NCBI RefSeq assembly: GCF_014836415.1
Contig: NZ_JACSQY010000013.1
Span: 1 to 64,000 of the forward strand
DNA length: 64,000 nucleotides
Reading direction: 5' to 3'
Source of the DNA: Sporosarcina gallistercoris
GTDB taxonomy: Bacteria > Bacillota > Bacilli > Bacillales_A > Planococcaceae
In this document: positions 26,197 through 34,740 of the stretch, piece after piece
Position numbering within the stretch: position 1 is the first letter of the stretch
How the letters are laid out: each line of letters opens with the position of its first letter
Notes under the pieces: generated by a model
The model's database searches: none
The model's input: only the letters and a program-made list of their open reading frames with translations
Told to the model about the DNA's origin: nothing
Position numbers and translations under genes: made by a program

Positions 26197-26226
26197 AAAC
26201 ACCTCGCAATCTTAATCGAGGTGTTT
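26197..26226 (-). terminator. Terminator-like hairpin reading leftward
   Basis: AAACACCTCG / CGAGGTGTTT. On the minus strand the stem is followed by seven T, so it ends a leftward transcript: either the yneR message or an antisense RNA from the toxin locus. Confidence 0.75.
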
Positions 26227-26285
26227 CTTAAGTGAAATATGCCCTTTATAAGCCTTCCGGAACATATGTACGGGCTATTAAAATA

Positions 26286-26294
26286 TGTTATAAT
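26286..26294 (+). promoter_or_regulatory. Extended -10 promoter of the small toxin gene
   Basis: TGTTATAAT is an extended -10 (TGnTATAAT); no good -35 is seen. It gives a leader of roughly 95 bases before the toxin ORF, in which CCTGA...TCAGG can pair just ahead of the ribosome binding site. Confidence 0.55.
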
Positions 26295-26395
26295 TAAGCA
26301 TGTACTAGAATAGCACGAGCTCATAGGCGGTTCGCAGACCTGCAATCCCAATTTCCTGAAAGAAACTTTAATCAGGACGGGAGGAGGTGATGCGT

Positions 26396-26491
26396 ATGAC
26401 ACCATATGAAGCACTGAGTCTCATGATCGGCTTTGGAAGTTTGATCGTGACCATTCTTGCTTTGTCATATACTTTTTCAAGAAAAAAGTAA
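26396..26491 (+). CDS. Putative type I toxin, Fst/BsrG-like small membrane peptide
   Basis: A 31-residue peptide below usual ORF cut-offs. It begins MTPYEALSLMIGFGSLIVTI and ends in SRKK: a short polar N-terminus, one membrane helix and a basic tail. The MTxYExLxxMIxFGxLI pattern is that of the Bacillus holin-like toxins BsrG, BsrE and TxpA, which depolarise the membrane and are silenced by a convergent antisense RNA. AGGAGG lies eight bases before ATG 26396. The stop is followed by a stem (GTAAACCGC / GCGGTTTAC) and a terminator, as in known toxin mRNAs. Confidence 0.75.
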   Translation: MTPYEALSLMIGFGSLIVTILALSYTFSRKK

Positions 26492-26609
26492 ACCGCCCAT
26501 GAGCCTCCAAGCAATGGAGCGGTTTACTTCGCACTATGCGATTCGCCTTTGAAGCGAACGCTATTCTATTACAAGGCCAAGAGGATCATCACATCTTCTT
26601 GGTCTTTTT
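26488..26609 (+). ncRNA. 3' structured region of toxin mRNA, likely antitoxin overlap zone
   Basis: Two stems follow the toxin frame: GTAAACCGC (26488-26496) with GCGGTTTAC (26519-26527), and the terminator GGCCAAGAGGAT / ATCTTCTTGGTC plus TTTTT (26575-26609). In BsrG/SR4 and TxpA/RatA the antitoxin RNA is transcribed from the opposite strand across this region. I see the structures directly; an antisense transcript is inferred and its promoter is not proven. Confidence 0.5.
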
Positions 26610-26692
26610 ACACTATCCATTTTTCAAGCCTATTATACCAAAAGAAGAATTGTCTGTCTAGTTAAGGAGAGCAGTGAGCCATCCTTTACCAC

Positions 26693-26992
26693 TTACTCCG
26701 ACTTCACATAATCGTACTGCAGTTCTCCCAGGTCGGCATTCACACCGACTTGCAAATCATGCCCATCAAAGTACCAGAGATCACGAGTTTCGATGTAGTA
26801 ACGAACCCCATCCAAAACGGTTTCGACTCCCACTTCATCCGGTTGTTCACGAATCACGCCTAATGAAAATCCTTCATGCAGCGGGCTGCTGCCGCCATAT
26901 CTTGCGAAAAATCGTATGGAATCCCCAGATTCGACGTCCATTTCTTCAACAAACCACTGAGTTGCTTCGTCTGAAATGCGTATAGTCACCAT
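26693..26992 (-). CDS. yneR: HesB/YneR-like protein without cysteines
   Basis: A 99-residue protein of the HesB-like (A-type scaffold-related) fold, recognised by RISDEATQWFVEEM, GDSIRFFARYGGSS and the C-terminal YYIETRDLWYFDG. It contains no Cys at all, so it cannot hold an Fe-S cluster in the usual three-Cys way; this is the YneR subgroup. Role unknown. Its place next to plsY matches B. subtilis yneR-yneS. GGAAGGCGGG lies before the start. Confidence 0.82.
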   Translation of the reverse strand: MVTIRISDEATQWFVEEMDVESGDSIRFFARYGGSSPLHEGFSLGVIREQPDEVGVETVLDGVRYYIETRDLWYFDGHDLQVGVNADLGELQYDYVKSE

Positions 26993-27027
26993 TGAAAACC
27001 CGCCTTCCTATGATGCCTTTGATTATA

Positions 27028-27630
27028 TTACAACCACTTCACTTTTGGCTCGGTTCCTGCTTTGATCCGTGCAATATTCGCACGGTGGCGGTAGAAGATG
27101 AACGCGCCCATCAAAACAATCACCAGCTCCAAATAGATATCTCCTGTAATGAAATAATAAATAATTCCATAGATTGCGCCCATCACCGCGACGACCATCG
27201 ATGTGAGTGACACCATCTTCGTGATCTTCAAAGCAAGTAAAAAGGTAAGGACGACTAGGACAAAGATCGGCCAGCTGTAACCGAGCAACACACCACCTGA
27301 AGTCGCAACAGCTTTTCCACCTTTGAACTTCGCGAAAACAGGAAACATATGACCGATCACCGCAACAACACCAACGACTAAAGGATGTATAGGAGTATTT
27401 GCAAAATAAGGTGAGAACGCTAAAAGTACAGCTGCTGTCCCCTTTAGAATATCGAACACCGTAACAGCGATTCCCGCTTTTTTGCCGAGAACGCGGAATG
27501 TATTGGTCGCCCCCATGTTTCCGCTGCCGTGTTCACGGATATCCGTTTTATAAAACAGTTTTCCGATCCAAAGCGCAGATGGGAGAGAGCCTATTAAATA
27601 TGCGAGTACCAGTAATAAAATGATTTCCAT
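27028..27630 (-). CDS. plsY: Acyl-phosphate:glycerol-3-phosphate acyltransferase PlsY
   Basis: A 200-residue, five-helix membrane enzyme for the first acylation of glycerol-3-phosphate in phospholipid synthesis, using acyl-phosphate made by PlsX. The three loop motifs are clear: SLPSALWIGKLF with GSGNMGATNTFRVLG, the KFKGGKAVATSGGVLLG glycine-rich loop, and YRHRANIARIKAGTE near the end. Length is normal. It is transcribed away from parE, leaving a 200-base divergent promoter region. Confidence 0.95.
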   Translation of the reverse strand: MEIILLLVLAYLIGSLPSALWIGKLFYKTDIREHGSGNMGATNTFRVLGKKAGIAVTVFDILKGTAAVLLAFSPYFANTPIHPLVVGVVAVIGHMFPVFAKFKGGKAVATSGGVLLGYSWPIFVLVVLTFLLALKITKMVSLTSMVVAVMGAIYGIIYYFITGDIYLELVIVLMGAFIFYRHRANIARIKAGTEPKVKWL

Positions 27631-27780
27631 AACAAGCCCCTTCGCGAAAAATTATGTATCTCTTTCATTTTAGCAGAACGAGTACCGAACGACAATTGTG
27701 GATAAATCCTTTAAGGCCAGTCATTGCAATAAAAGGCTTTCTTCTATACAATTATTTAAGCAAAGCGCCGACGTGTCTTG

Positions 27781-27832
27781 TTGACATGGGAAATATGGCG
27801 GCGTATCATTAGATAAATAAGAACATTTGTTT
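27781..27832 (+). promoter_or_regulatory. parE promoter with LexA-like box
   Basis: TTGACA (27781-27786), 17-base spacer, TATCAT (27804-27809). Twelve bases further, GAACATTTGTTT (27821-27832) matches the LexA core GAAC-N4-GTTY. parEC has been placed in the B. subtilis SOS regulon, so damage induction is plausible, though the half-sites are imperfect. Confidence 0.6.
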
Positions 27833-27847
27833 GATGGAGGTTTCACC

Positions 27848-29821
27848 TTGACGAAACAAAAAGAATTGAATGTGTATAATGATGATTCAATCCAAGTGCT
27901 CGAAGGCTTGGAAGCAGTACGCAAACGACCGGGGATGTATATCGGTTCGACAGATGGAAGAGGATTGCATCACCTGGTATTTGAAATTGTAGATAACGCC
28001 GTGGATGAAGCATTAAGCGGCTTCGGATCTGAAATAAATGTCACGATCCACTCAGATAACAGCATCAGCGTACGTGATTACGGTCGAGGAATGCCAACAG
28101 GAACCCATAAAACCGGGAGACCAACTACGGAAATCATTTTGACTGTCTTACACGCTGGCGGGAAGTTCGGCCAAGGCGGCTATAAAACAAGTGGCGGACT
28201 TCACGGAGTCGGTGCTTCTGTCGTGAATGCGCTTTCTGAATGGCTGGATGTGATTATTCATCGGGATGGTCAGATTTTCAAACAACGCTTCGAACATGGC
28301 GGGAAACCCGCGACAGGTCTTGAAGTCATCGGGAAAACGAAAGAAACAGGTACTACCATTCACTTCAAACCCGATCCTGCGATTTTTTCTACTACTAAAT
28401 ATCAATATGACATTCTTGCAGAGCGGTTGCGAGAATCCGCATTCCTGTTAAAAGGGCTCAAAATCGTCCTGACAGAAGAGAGTACGGAAAAGACTGAGAC
28501 ATTTCATTACGAGACAGGCATTAAAGCGTTTGTCGCTTATTTGAATGAAGAAAAAGACACCCTTCACGAAGTCGCTTATCTAGAAGGTGAGACAGACGGC
28601 ATTGAAGTGGAGTTTGCATTCCAATTCAACGATGGCTATTCAGAGACGATACTTTCGTTTGTCAATAACGTCCGTACAAAAGATGGCGGGACGCACGAAA
28701 CCGGTGCAAAAACAGCCATGACGCGTATATTCAATGAATATGCGAGGAAGACAGGTTTGTTGAAAGAAAAAGACAAAAATTTAGATGGCTCTGATATCCG
28801 GGAAGGAATCGCAGCTATCGTTTCTGTGCGGATTCCTGAAGGGATTTTGCAGTTTGAAGGTCAAACCAAAGGGAAGCTGGGCACAAGTGAAGCACGAACA
28901 GTAACCGATGCTGTCATTTCACAGCATTTGCTGTATTTCTTGGAAGAAAACGCGGAATTGAGTGCAAACCTGATCCGCAAGGCAGTTCGTGCACACCAGG
29001 CGCGCGAGGCTGCTCGTAAAGCGCGGGAAGACGCGCGTTCAGGTAAGAAGCGGAAGAAAGGCGACACACTCCTTTCCGGTAAGCTGACGCCTGCCCAATC
29101 TAGAAATGCAAAAAAGAATGAACTGTACCTCGTCGAGGGTGATTCCGCTGGCGGATCTGCAAAGCAAGGACGCGATCGGACATTCCAAGCGATTTTGCCA
29201 CTGCGCGGTAAAGTCATCAATACAGAAAAAGCGAAACTCGAAGATATCATGAAGAACGAAGAGATCAATACGATCATCCATGCAATCGGTGCGGGCGTCG
29301 GGGCTGACTTTACGATTGAAGATGCAGCATACGATAAAGTCATCATCATGACCGATGCCGATACAGACGGGGCGCACATTCAAGTACTCTTATTGACATT
29401 CTTTTACCGCTACATGAAACCGCTTATTGAAGCAGGGAAAATCTTCATAGCACTGCCTCCTCTTTATAAAGTGTCAAAAGGGATCGGTAAAAAAGAAAAA
29501 GTGGAATATGCGTGGACTGAGCGAGAACTAGGTGCGGCGACGAACAAAATCGGCAAAGGCTATATGCTCCAGCGCTACAAAGGCCTAGGAGAGATGAATG
29601 CGGGACAGTTATGGGATACAACCATGAACCCTGAAACACGTACGCTCATCCGAGTCACGATTGAAGATGGAGCACAATCCGAGCGAAGAGTCACGACGTT
29701 AATGGGCGACAAAGTCGAACCGCGCCGTCGATGGATCGAGAGCAATGTCGACTTCAGTCTAGAAGAAGGAAGCACCATCTTGGAAAACGAATTCCTGCAT
29801 GTTGAGGAGGAAGTGGAATGA
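27848..29821 (+). CDS. parE: DNA topoisomerase IV subunit B (ParE)
   Basis: A 657-residue GHKL ATPase/Toprim subunit that unlinks replicated chromosomes with ParC. GHKL motifs are VDNAVDEAL, DYGRGMPTG and GGLHGVGASVVNAL; Toprim acidic residues are in EGDSAGGSAKQGRD and TDADTDGAHI. The quinolone-determining region reads as the susceptible form. TTG 27848 is chosen because GGAGG lies eight bases before it; the ATG at 27827 overlaps the LexA-like box. The TGA overlaps the parC ATG (ATGA), coupling translation. Confidence 0.95.
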   Translation: MTKQKELNVYNDDSIQVLEGLEAVRKRPGMYIGSTDGRGLHHLVFEIVDNAVDEALSGFGSEINVTIHSDNSISVRDYGRGMPTGTHKTGRPTTEIILTVLHAGGKFGQGGYKTSGGLHGVGASVVNALSEWLDVIIHRDGQIFKQRFEHGGKPATGLEVIGKTKETGTTIHFKPDPAIFSTTKYQYDILAERLRESAFLLKGLKIVLTEESTEKTETFHYETGIKAFVAYLNEEKDTLHEVAYLEGETDGIEVEFAFQFNDGYSETILSFVNNVRTKDGGTHETGAKTAMTRIFNEYARKTGLLKEKDKNLDGSDIREGIAAIVSVRIPEGILQFEGQTKGKLGTSEARTVTDAVISQHLLYFLEENAELSANLIRKAVRAHQAREAARKAREDARSGKKRKKGDTLLSGKLTPAQSRNAKKNELYLVEGDSAGGSAKQGRDRTFQAILPLRGKVINTEKAKLEDIMKNEEINTIIHAIGAGVGADFTIEDAAYDKVIIMTDADTDGAHIQVLLLTFFYRYMKPLIEAGKIFIALPPLYKVSKGIGKKEKVEYAWTERELGAATNKIGKGYMLQRYKGLGEMNAGQLWDTTMNPETRTLIRVTIEDGAQSERRVTTLMGDKVEPRRRWIESNVDFSLEEGSTILENEFLHVEEEVE

Positions 29822-32262
29822 CCGCAACAGAACGCTTTCAGGACCTCCCGTTAGAGGAAGTCATCGGCGATCGTTTTGGCCGATACAGTAAATATATTAT
29901 TCAAGATCGCGCATTACCCGATGCACGGGACGGCTTAAAGCCGGTACAACGACGCATCTTGTACGCGATGTATAACGAAGGCAATACACATGAAAAAGCG
30001 TTCCGTAAATCCGCAAAAACGGTTGGTAACGTAATCGGTAACTATCATCCACACGGAGATTCTTCCGTGTATGAAGCGATGGTCCGGATGAGTCAGGAAT
30101 GGAAACTGCGTCACTTGATGGTGGAAATGCACGGAAATAACGGTTCGGTTGACGGGGATTCCGCCGCTGCAATGCGTTATACAGAAGCGCGTCTTTCTTC
30201 GATCGCAGGGGAAATGCTCCGGGACCTCAACAAAGAGACCGTAGACTTCATCCCGAACTTTGACGATACAGAACCCGAACCGACCGTTTTACCGGCTCGC
30301 TTCCCGAATTTGCTCGTCAATGGATCGACAGGAATTTCTGCTGGGTACGCAACGGACATCCCACCTCATGCACTCCATGAAGCGATTGATGCGGTACTCA
30401 TGCGGATGGATCATCCCGAAGCTACGGTGGATGAACTGATGACCGTTATTAAGGGTCCTGATTTCCCAACTGGGGGAATCATCCAAGGTACAGATGGCAT
30501 TAAAGCGGCATACGAAACAGGAAAAGGCCGCGTCATTGTCCGTTCCAAGACGGAAATCGAGCAGTTGAAAGCCGGCAAATCTCAAATTGTCATCAGTGAA
30601 ATCCCCTATGACGTGAACAAGGCCAACCTTGTGAAAAAGATGGACGAGCTGCGCGTCGATCGTAAGTTGGACGGCATCGCCGAAGTGCGGGACGAATCGG
30701 ACCGTACAGGTCTCCGAATTGTTATCGAGCTGAAAAAAGATATCGATGGTGAGCCGATTTTACGTTATCTATTGAAAAATACGGACTTGCAAGTTGCCTA
30801 TAACTTCAACATGGTCGCGATTTCGGATAGACGTCCTAAACTGATGTCGCTCCCTATGTTGTTGGATGCTTATATTGAGCATCAGAAAGAGGTAGTCACT
30901 CGACGTTCACAATTCGATGTGAGAAAAGCGCAAGATCGTCTACATATCGTAGAAGGTCTGATGAAAGCTCTGTCCATTTTGGATGAAGTCATTCAGACAA
31001 TCCGCAGTTCCAACGATAAGCGTGATGCGAAGAACAACTTGATCAATCGGTTTGAATTTTCCGAAATCCAAGCGGAAGCGATTGTTTCATTGCAATTGTA
31101 TCGTCTGACGAATACGGATATCACGGAGCTGAAACAAGAGGAAGAAGCCTTACGTAAACTGATTGAAGAACTCAACGCCATCCTAACGAGTCCAGCAAAG
31201 TTGACACGTGTGATACAAAAAGAGTTACACGCAGTACGTAAACAATTCGCAGAACCGCGAAACTCCGTAATCGAAGAGAAAATCGAGGAATTGAAAGTCG
31301 ATCTTGATATTCTGATTCCAAGCGAGGAAGTTGTCGTATCGGTCACAAAAGAGGGCTACGTCAAGCGCACAAGTTTGCGTTCATACGGTGCCACGAACGG
31401 GGCAGGGATGGCTATGAAAGATTCCGACTACCCGATACTCGAGCAAACGATGAACACACAGCATCATTTACTGCTGTTCACGTCACTCGGGAATTACATT
31501 TACCAGCCTATCCATGAGTTGCCGGACATAAAATGGCGGGATCTCGGACAGCACATTTCAAGTATTGTGTCGCTAGAGCCGAGTGAGTCAATTGTGGCGG
31601 CAATCGGTTTGGAGAAATTCGATGACATTCACTCCATCTTAACAACGACAGCAAACGGGTTTGTGAAACTATCCAAGCTAGCCGATTTCCACGTTCAGCG
31701 CTATGGTCGTGCGTACAAAGGGATGAATGTTAAAAAAGGGGATAGATTACTAGATGCCCGCCTCGTCAAAGGCAGTGAAGACACCGTTCTCGTGACACAT
31801 CAAGCATACATTTTACGGTTCCCACTCAGCGATGTCGGAACGACTGGCGTTCGAACGGGGGGCGTCAAAGGCATCAACTTAAAGCCGGAAGACCATGTCG
31901 TTTCCATGGAAGTCATCATAGACAGTTCAGCATCGATAGTTGTTGCAACTCAGCGTGGGACTGTGAAACGTACAGCGTTGAAAGAGATTGAAGTCGGTTC
32001 AAGAGCTCAACGAGGATCCATGATTTTAAAAGAGCTGAAGAAGAATCCTTATCGAGTGATCGGTGCTAAGATCACGGGATCCACTGAAAAACTCATTCTC
32101 ACAACAGTAAAAGATGTTAAGACCGAAATCGAACCAGGCAGCCTACGATTGTCAGATCGTCAATCCAACGGAAGCGCAGTCTCGGATGAAGCGAAAAATG
32201 GGGCAGCGAGTCGTTTGTATTTCGAACCAACCGCTAAAACAGATAAACCGACATCCAAATAA
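29818..32262 (+). CDS. parC: DNA topoisomerase IV subunit A (ParC)
   Basis: An 814-residue type IIA topoisomerase A subunit. The active-site Tyr is in AMRYTEARLSSI (near residue 121). The quinolone region HPHGDSSVYEAMVRMSQEW keeps the Ser and Glu of susceptible enzymes. A long coiled region (residues 430-480) and a beta-pinwheel C-terminal domain from about residue 500 follow; the last 30 residues are low-complexity. GAGGAGG lies in the parE end. Forms the A2B2 enzyme with ParE. Confidence 0.96.
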   Translation: MTATERFQDLPLEEVIGDRFGRYSKYIIQDRALPDARDGLKPVQRRILYAMYNEGNTHEKAFRKSAKTVGNVIGNYHPHGDSSVYEAMVRMSQEWKLRHLMVEMHGNNGSVDGDSAAAMRYTEARLSSIAGEMLRDLNKETVDFIPNFDDTEPEPTVLPARFPNLLVNGSTGISAGYATDIPPHALHEAIDAVLMRMDHPEATVDELMTVIKGPDFPTGGIIQGTDGIKAAYETGKGRVIVRSKTEIEQLKAGKSQIVISEIPYDVNKANLVKKMDELRVDRKLDGIAEVRDESDRTGLRIVIELKKDIDGEPILRYLLKNTDLQVAYNFNMVAISDRRPKLMSLPMLLDAYIEHQKEVVTRRSQFDVRKAQDRLHIVEGLMKALSILDEVIQTIRSSNDKRDAKNNLINRFEFSEIQAEAIVSLQLYRLTNTDITELKQEEEALRKLIEELNAILTSPAKLTRVIQKELHAVRKQFAEPRNSVIEEKIEELKVDLDILIPSEEVVVSVTKEGYVKRTSLRSYGATNGAGMAMKDSDYPILEQTMNTQHHLLLFTSLGNYIYQPIHELPDIKWRDLGQHISSIVSLEPSESIVAAIGLEKFDDIHSILTTTANGFVKLSKLADFHVQRYGRAYKGMNVKKGDRLLDARLVKGSEDTVLVTHQAYILRFPLSDVGTTGVRTGGVKGINLKPEDHVVSMEVIIDSSASIVVATQRGTVKRTALKEIEVGSRAQRGSMILKELKKNPYRVIGAKITGSTEKLILTTVKDVKTEIEPGSLRLSDRQSNGSAVSDEAKNGAASRLYFEPTAKTDKPTSK

Positions 32263-32280
32263 AATAACAGGTATCATATG

Positions 32281-32319
32281 AAAAGCACACGGGAATCAGA
32301 AAATTCTCGTGTGCTTTTT
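32281..32319 (+). terminator. Terminator of parEC
   Basis: Stem AAAAGCACACGRGAAT / ATTCTCGTGTGCTTTTT. Confidence 0.9.
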
Positions 32320-32383
32320 GTGTTTCTATCGTATAATAGTTCGGAAAGCGAATTATTATATAATAGAGAAAGTGGGAGGGTGT

Positions 32384-33616
32384 ATGTGGAAAAATCGCAA
32401 TGTTTGGATCATTCTTTCTGGTGAATTGATCGCTGGAATCGGACTATGGACCGGAATCATTGGAAATTTGGAGTTTATGCAAGAAAAAATCCCTTCAGAC
32501 TTTGTAAAAGCAATGATTCTTTCAGTCGGGCTATTGGCTGGTATTCTGGTAGGGCCATTAGCCGGTAAGATCATTGATCAGCAAGCTAAGAAGCGTATAT
32601 TGGTTCTAGCAGGTGCTGGACGCCTCATCAGTGTCGTCTTCATGCTGATCGCGATTGCAACGGGTTCTGTATGGTGGATGATTGCATTTGTTGTCAGCAT
32701 CCAACTTGCAGCAACATTTTACTTCCCGGCATTACAAGCAGCGATTCCGCTTGTCGTGAAGGATGATGACCTGTTAACGATGAATGGAATGCACATGAAC
32801 GTAGCGACCATTGCACGTGTTTCAGGGACTGCTTTAGCAGGAGTCATATTAGTCTACTGGTCGTTATCATCACTTTATTGGATTTCAATCGTTGCTTACG
32901 GCTTATTACTCATCTTCACATTCATGCTGCGGATCGATGAAGGGGAGGGGAAAGAGGCTATTGTTAAAACCGAAGGCGCTAAGGGCGGCTTCATGGAAGT
33001 CTTTCCTGTACTGAAAGCATATCCTGCAGTCGGTATGACTCTTGTGATGACATTGATTCCGTTACTATTTTTAGGTTCATTTAACTTAATCGTCATTAAT
33101 ATAAGTGAAATTCAAGATTCAGCGTCAATTAAAGGACTCATTTATACATTTGAAGGTATCGCGTTCATGATCGGGTCATTCGCAGTGAAGAAAATTGCGT
33201 TGAAATGGCGAACGACGGTTATATTATTTTTCTTTGCAAGTATGGTGGCCGTTGCTGAATTCTTATTATTCTTTGCACAAAGTCAAGTATTTACCTTAGC
33301 AGCATTTACAGTGCTAGGATTCAGTTTAGGATGTTTTTTCCCAACTGCAATGGTGATTTTTCAGAAACAAATGCCAAAAGCGTACCACGGACGATTTTTC
33401 TCATTCAGGAACATGCTGGAGCGGGTCGTTTTCCAAGTGGTATTGTTAGCAACTGGGGCGTTCCTGGATATTGTCGGGTTGCATGTAATGGTTATCGTAT
33501 TTGGCGTAATCAGCATCAGTTTGACGACAATATTCTTCTTACAAATGAAACAGCGTAAAATTCAATTGGAAGAGCCAGTAGCTGCAGAAGCAATCATTCC
33601 AGTTAAAAGCGTCTAA
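32384..33616 (+). CDS. Major facilitator superfamily transporter
   Basis: A 410-residue permease with about twelve hydrophobic helices and the MFS loop LAGKIIDQQAKKR after helix two. Its profile resembles the drug-efflux-like MFS_3/MefA group, but the substrate is unknown. The true start is ATG 32384 with GGGAGGG upstream; the frame open from 32309 has no ribosome binding site and reads into the parC terminator. Monocistronic with its own terminator. Confidence 0.82.
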   Translation: MWKNRNVWIILSGELIAGIGLWTGIIGNLEFMQEKIPSDFVKAMILSVGLLAGILVGPLAGKIIDQQAKKRILVLAGAGRLISVVFMLIAIATGSVWWMIAFVVSIQLAATFYFPALQAAIPLVVKDDDLLTMNGMHMNVATIARVSGTALAGVILVYWSLSSLYWISIVAYGLLLIFTFMLRIDEGEGKEAIVKTEGAKGGFMEVFPVLKAYPAVGMTLVMTLIPLLFLGSFNLIVINISEIQDSASIKGLIYTFEGIAFMIGSFAVKKIALKWRTTVILFFFASMVAVAEFLLFFAQSQVFTLAAFTVLGFSLGCFFPTAMVIFQKQMPKAYHGRFFSFRNMLERVVFQVVLLATGAFLDIVGLHVMVIVFGVISISLTTIFFLQMKQRKIQLEEPVAAEAIIPVKSV

Positions 33617-33645
33617 GTGAGCAAAAAAATATAGAAACTACATGT

Positions 33646-33676
33646 AAACGCGACTTTAGCAAAAAAGTCGCGTTTT
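33646..33676 (+). terminator. Terminator of the MFS gene
   Basis: AAACGCGACTTT / AAAGTCGCGTTTT hairpin with a T-tail. Confidence 0.88.
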
Positions 33677-33797
33677 ATGAATTACGCCGTAACAAATGAA
33701 ATTCGCTGTTTTATCTCACTATCCTAAGTATACTTTTAATTGATACGTAACTTCCTATAATATATATTATGACGGGGGCGTTAAAGGAAAGCAATAA

Positions 33798-34169
33798 TTA
33801 TTCAATCCGATATCTATGTTGCCCTGCTTTTGCCCGTTCAACATCAATAAACTGCACACCATACTCAATCACGTCATTCATGTACAACTTATGGTCACTC
33901 GCTAGCGCCCTTACACTCTCCAGCAACTGCTTATCGTATGTCGTCTTATATTGAATCCGATCCTTAGGACGCGTCTCTTTATTGAATAGTATCGTTTCTT
34001 GCTGCATAACGACCTTCAGTCCATCTTCAAGTAAATAATTTACAAACGTTCCGTGCTGATCTGCTAGCTGTTTCAACTGATTCAGGATTTCTTGGCTAAT
34101 CGACGTTCTGAACTTCACACGCGTTTCATCTGACGTTTGTCTCAGCATTCCATTTTCATTGACCCACAT
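33798..34169 (-). CDS. Small basic protein with duplicated ribbon-helix-helix-like unit
   Basis: About 123 residues from ATG 34169. Two similar halves are visible: TRVKFRTSISQEILNQLKQL...VNYLLEDGL (about 17-52) and RIQYKTTYDKQLLESVRAL...MNDVIEYGV (about 68-104). Each has a strand followed by two helices, like a ribbon-helix-helix DNA-binding unit, so the protein may act as a single-chain RHH dimer (inference). AAGGAG precedes ATG 34169; the frame opens at 34247, but CCGGC/GCCGG with a T-run just upstream looks like a leader hairpin. It is the last gene after modABC and a GNAT gene. Confidence 0.65.
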   Translation of the reverse strand: MWVNENGMLRQTSDETRVKFRTSISQEILNQLKQLADQHGTFVNYLLEDGLKVVMQQETILFNKETRPKDRIQYKTTYDKQLLESVRALASDHKLYMNDVIEYGVQFIDVERAKAGQHRYRIE

Positions 34170-34279
34170 ACGTACAACAACTCCTTCATCATTAGTAAAA
34201 CCGGCAGATTTAAAGGCTCCGCCGGCTGTTCGCATCTTTGTTCGCATACCCGTAAAATCGGCACTTTTGTTGAAATTAG

Positions 34280-34714
34280 TTAGAACTCCTTCTTAAAGAC
34301 AAGGCTCACTTTGCTGTAGTCCATTTTCTCTTCATAAAAATGGTGTGCACTGGTGCGTTGCAACCCTGAAGAGAGCGCAATCGATTCATAATTGTGTTTC
34401 TTACCCCATTGCTCAACATGTGTCAGCAGCTTATCGCCATACCCTTTAGATCGAGCTGATTTGTCTGTCACTAAGTCACATACCCAAAGCGAACGCCCGT
34501 AATAGAGAGTGATCATCGGTTTAAAGCCAATTACAGCTTTTAACTCGCCATTATCCCGTAATCCGAGCATCTGATATCGTTCTTTTGCTCCGGACTCATA
34601 CACCAGTTCCAGATACTCTTCCTGATCTAAATGGGTGCGGAGCTGATTTATAATTGGAAAAGCTTCAATCAGTTCTTCTTCCGATGCCAGTGGAACAATT
34701 GCAATTTCATTCAT
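34280..34714 (-). CDS. GNAT family N-acetyltransferase
   Basis: A 144-residue GNAT enzyme. The acetyl-CoA loop is in DKSARSKGYGDKLLTHVE (about residues 82-99), followed by a conserved ALSSGLQRTSAHHFYEE ending. Substrate unknown. GGAGGCG precedes the ATG, and it begins 26 bases after modC on the same strand, so it may be co-transcribed with the molybdate genes without a clear functional link. Confidence 0.82.
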   Translation of the reverse strand: MNEIAIVPLASEEELIEAFPIINQLRTHLDQEEYLELVYESGAKERYQMLGLRDNGELKAVIGFKPMITLYYGRSLWVCDLVTDKSARSKGYGDKLLTHVEQWGKKHNYESIALSSGLQRTSAHHFYEEKMDYSKVSLVFKKEF

Positions 34715-34740
34715 AGGAATCGCCTCCGAAACCCCGGCGC

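Noticed and set aside
25647..26414. Minus-strand frames across the repeat array (ending MITF-like peptides)
   Set aside because: They are created by the repeat itself, whose complement reads through without stops; no ribosome binding site.
28861..29379. 172-residue minus-strand frame inside parE
   Set aside because: Fully antisense to conserved GHKL/Toprim coding sequence; no independent signals.
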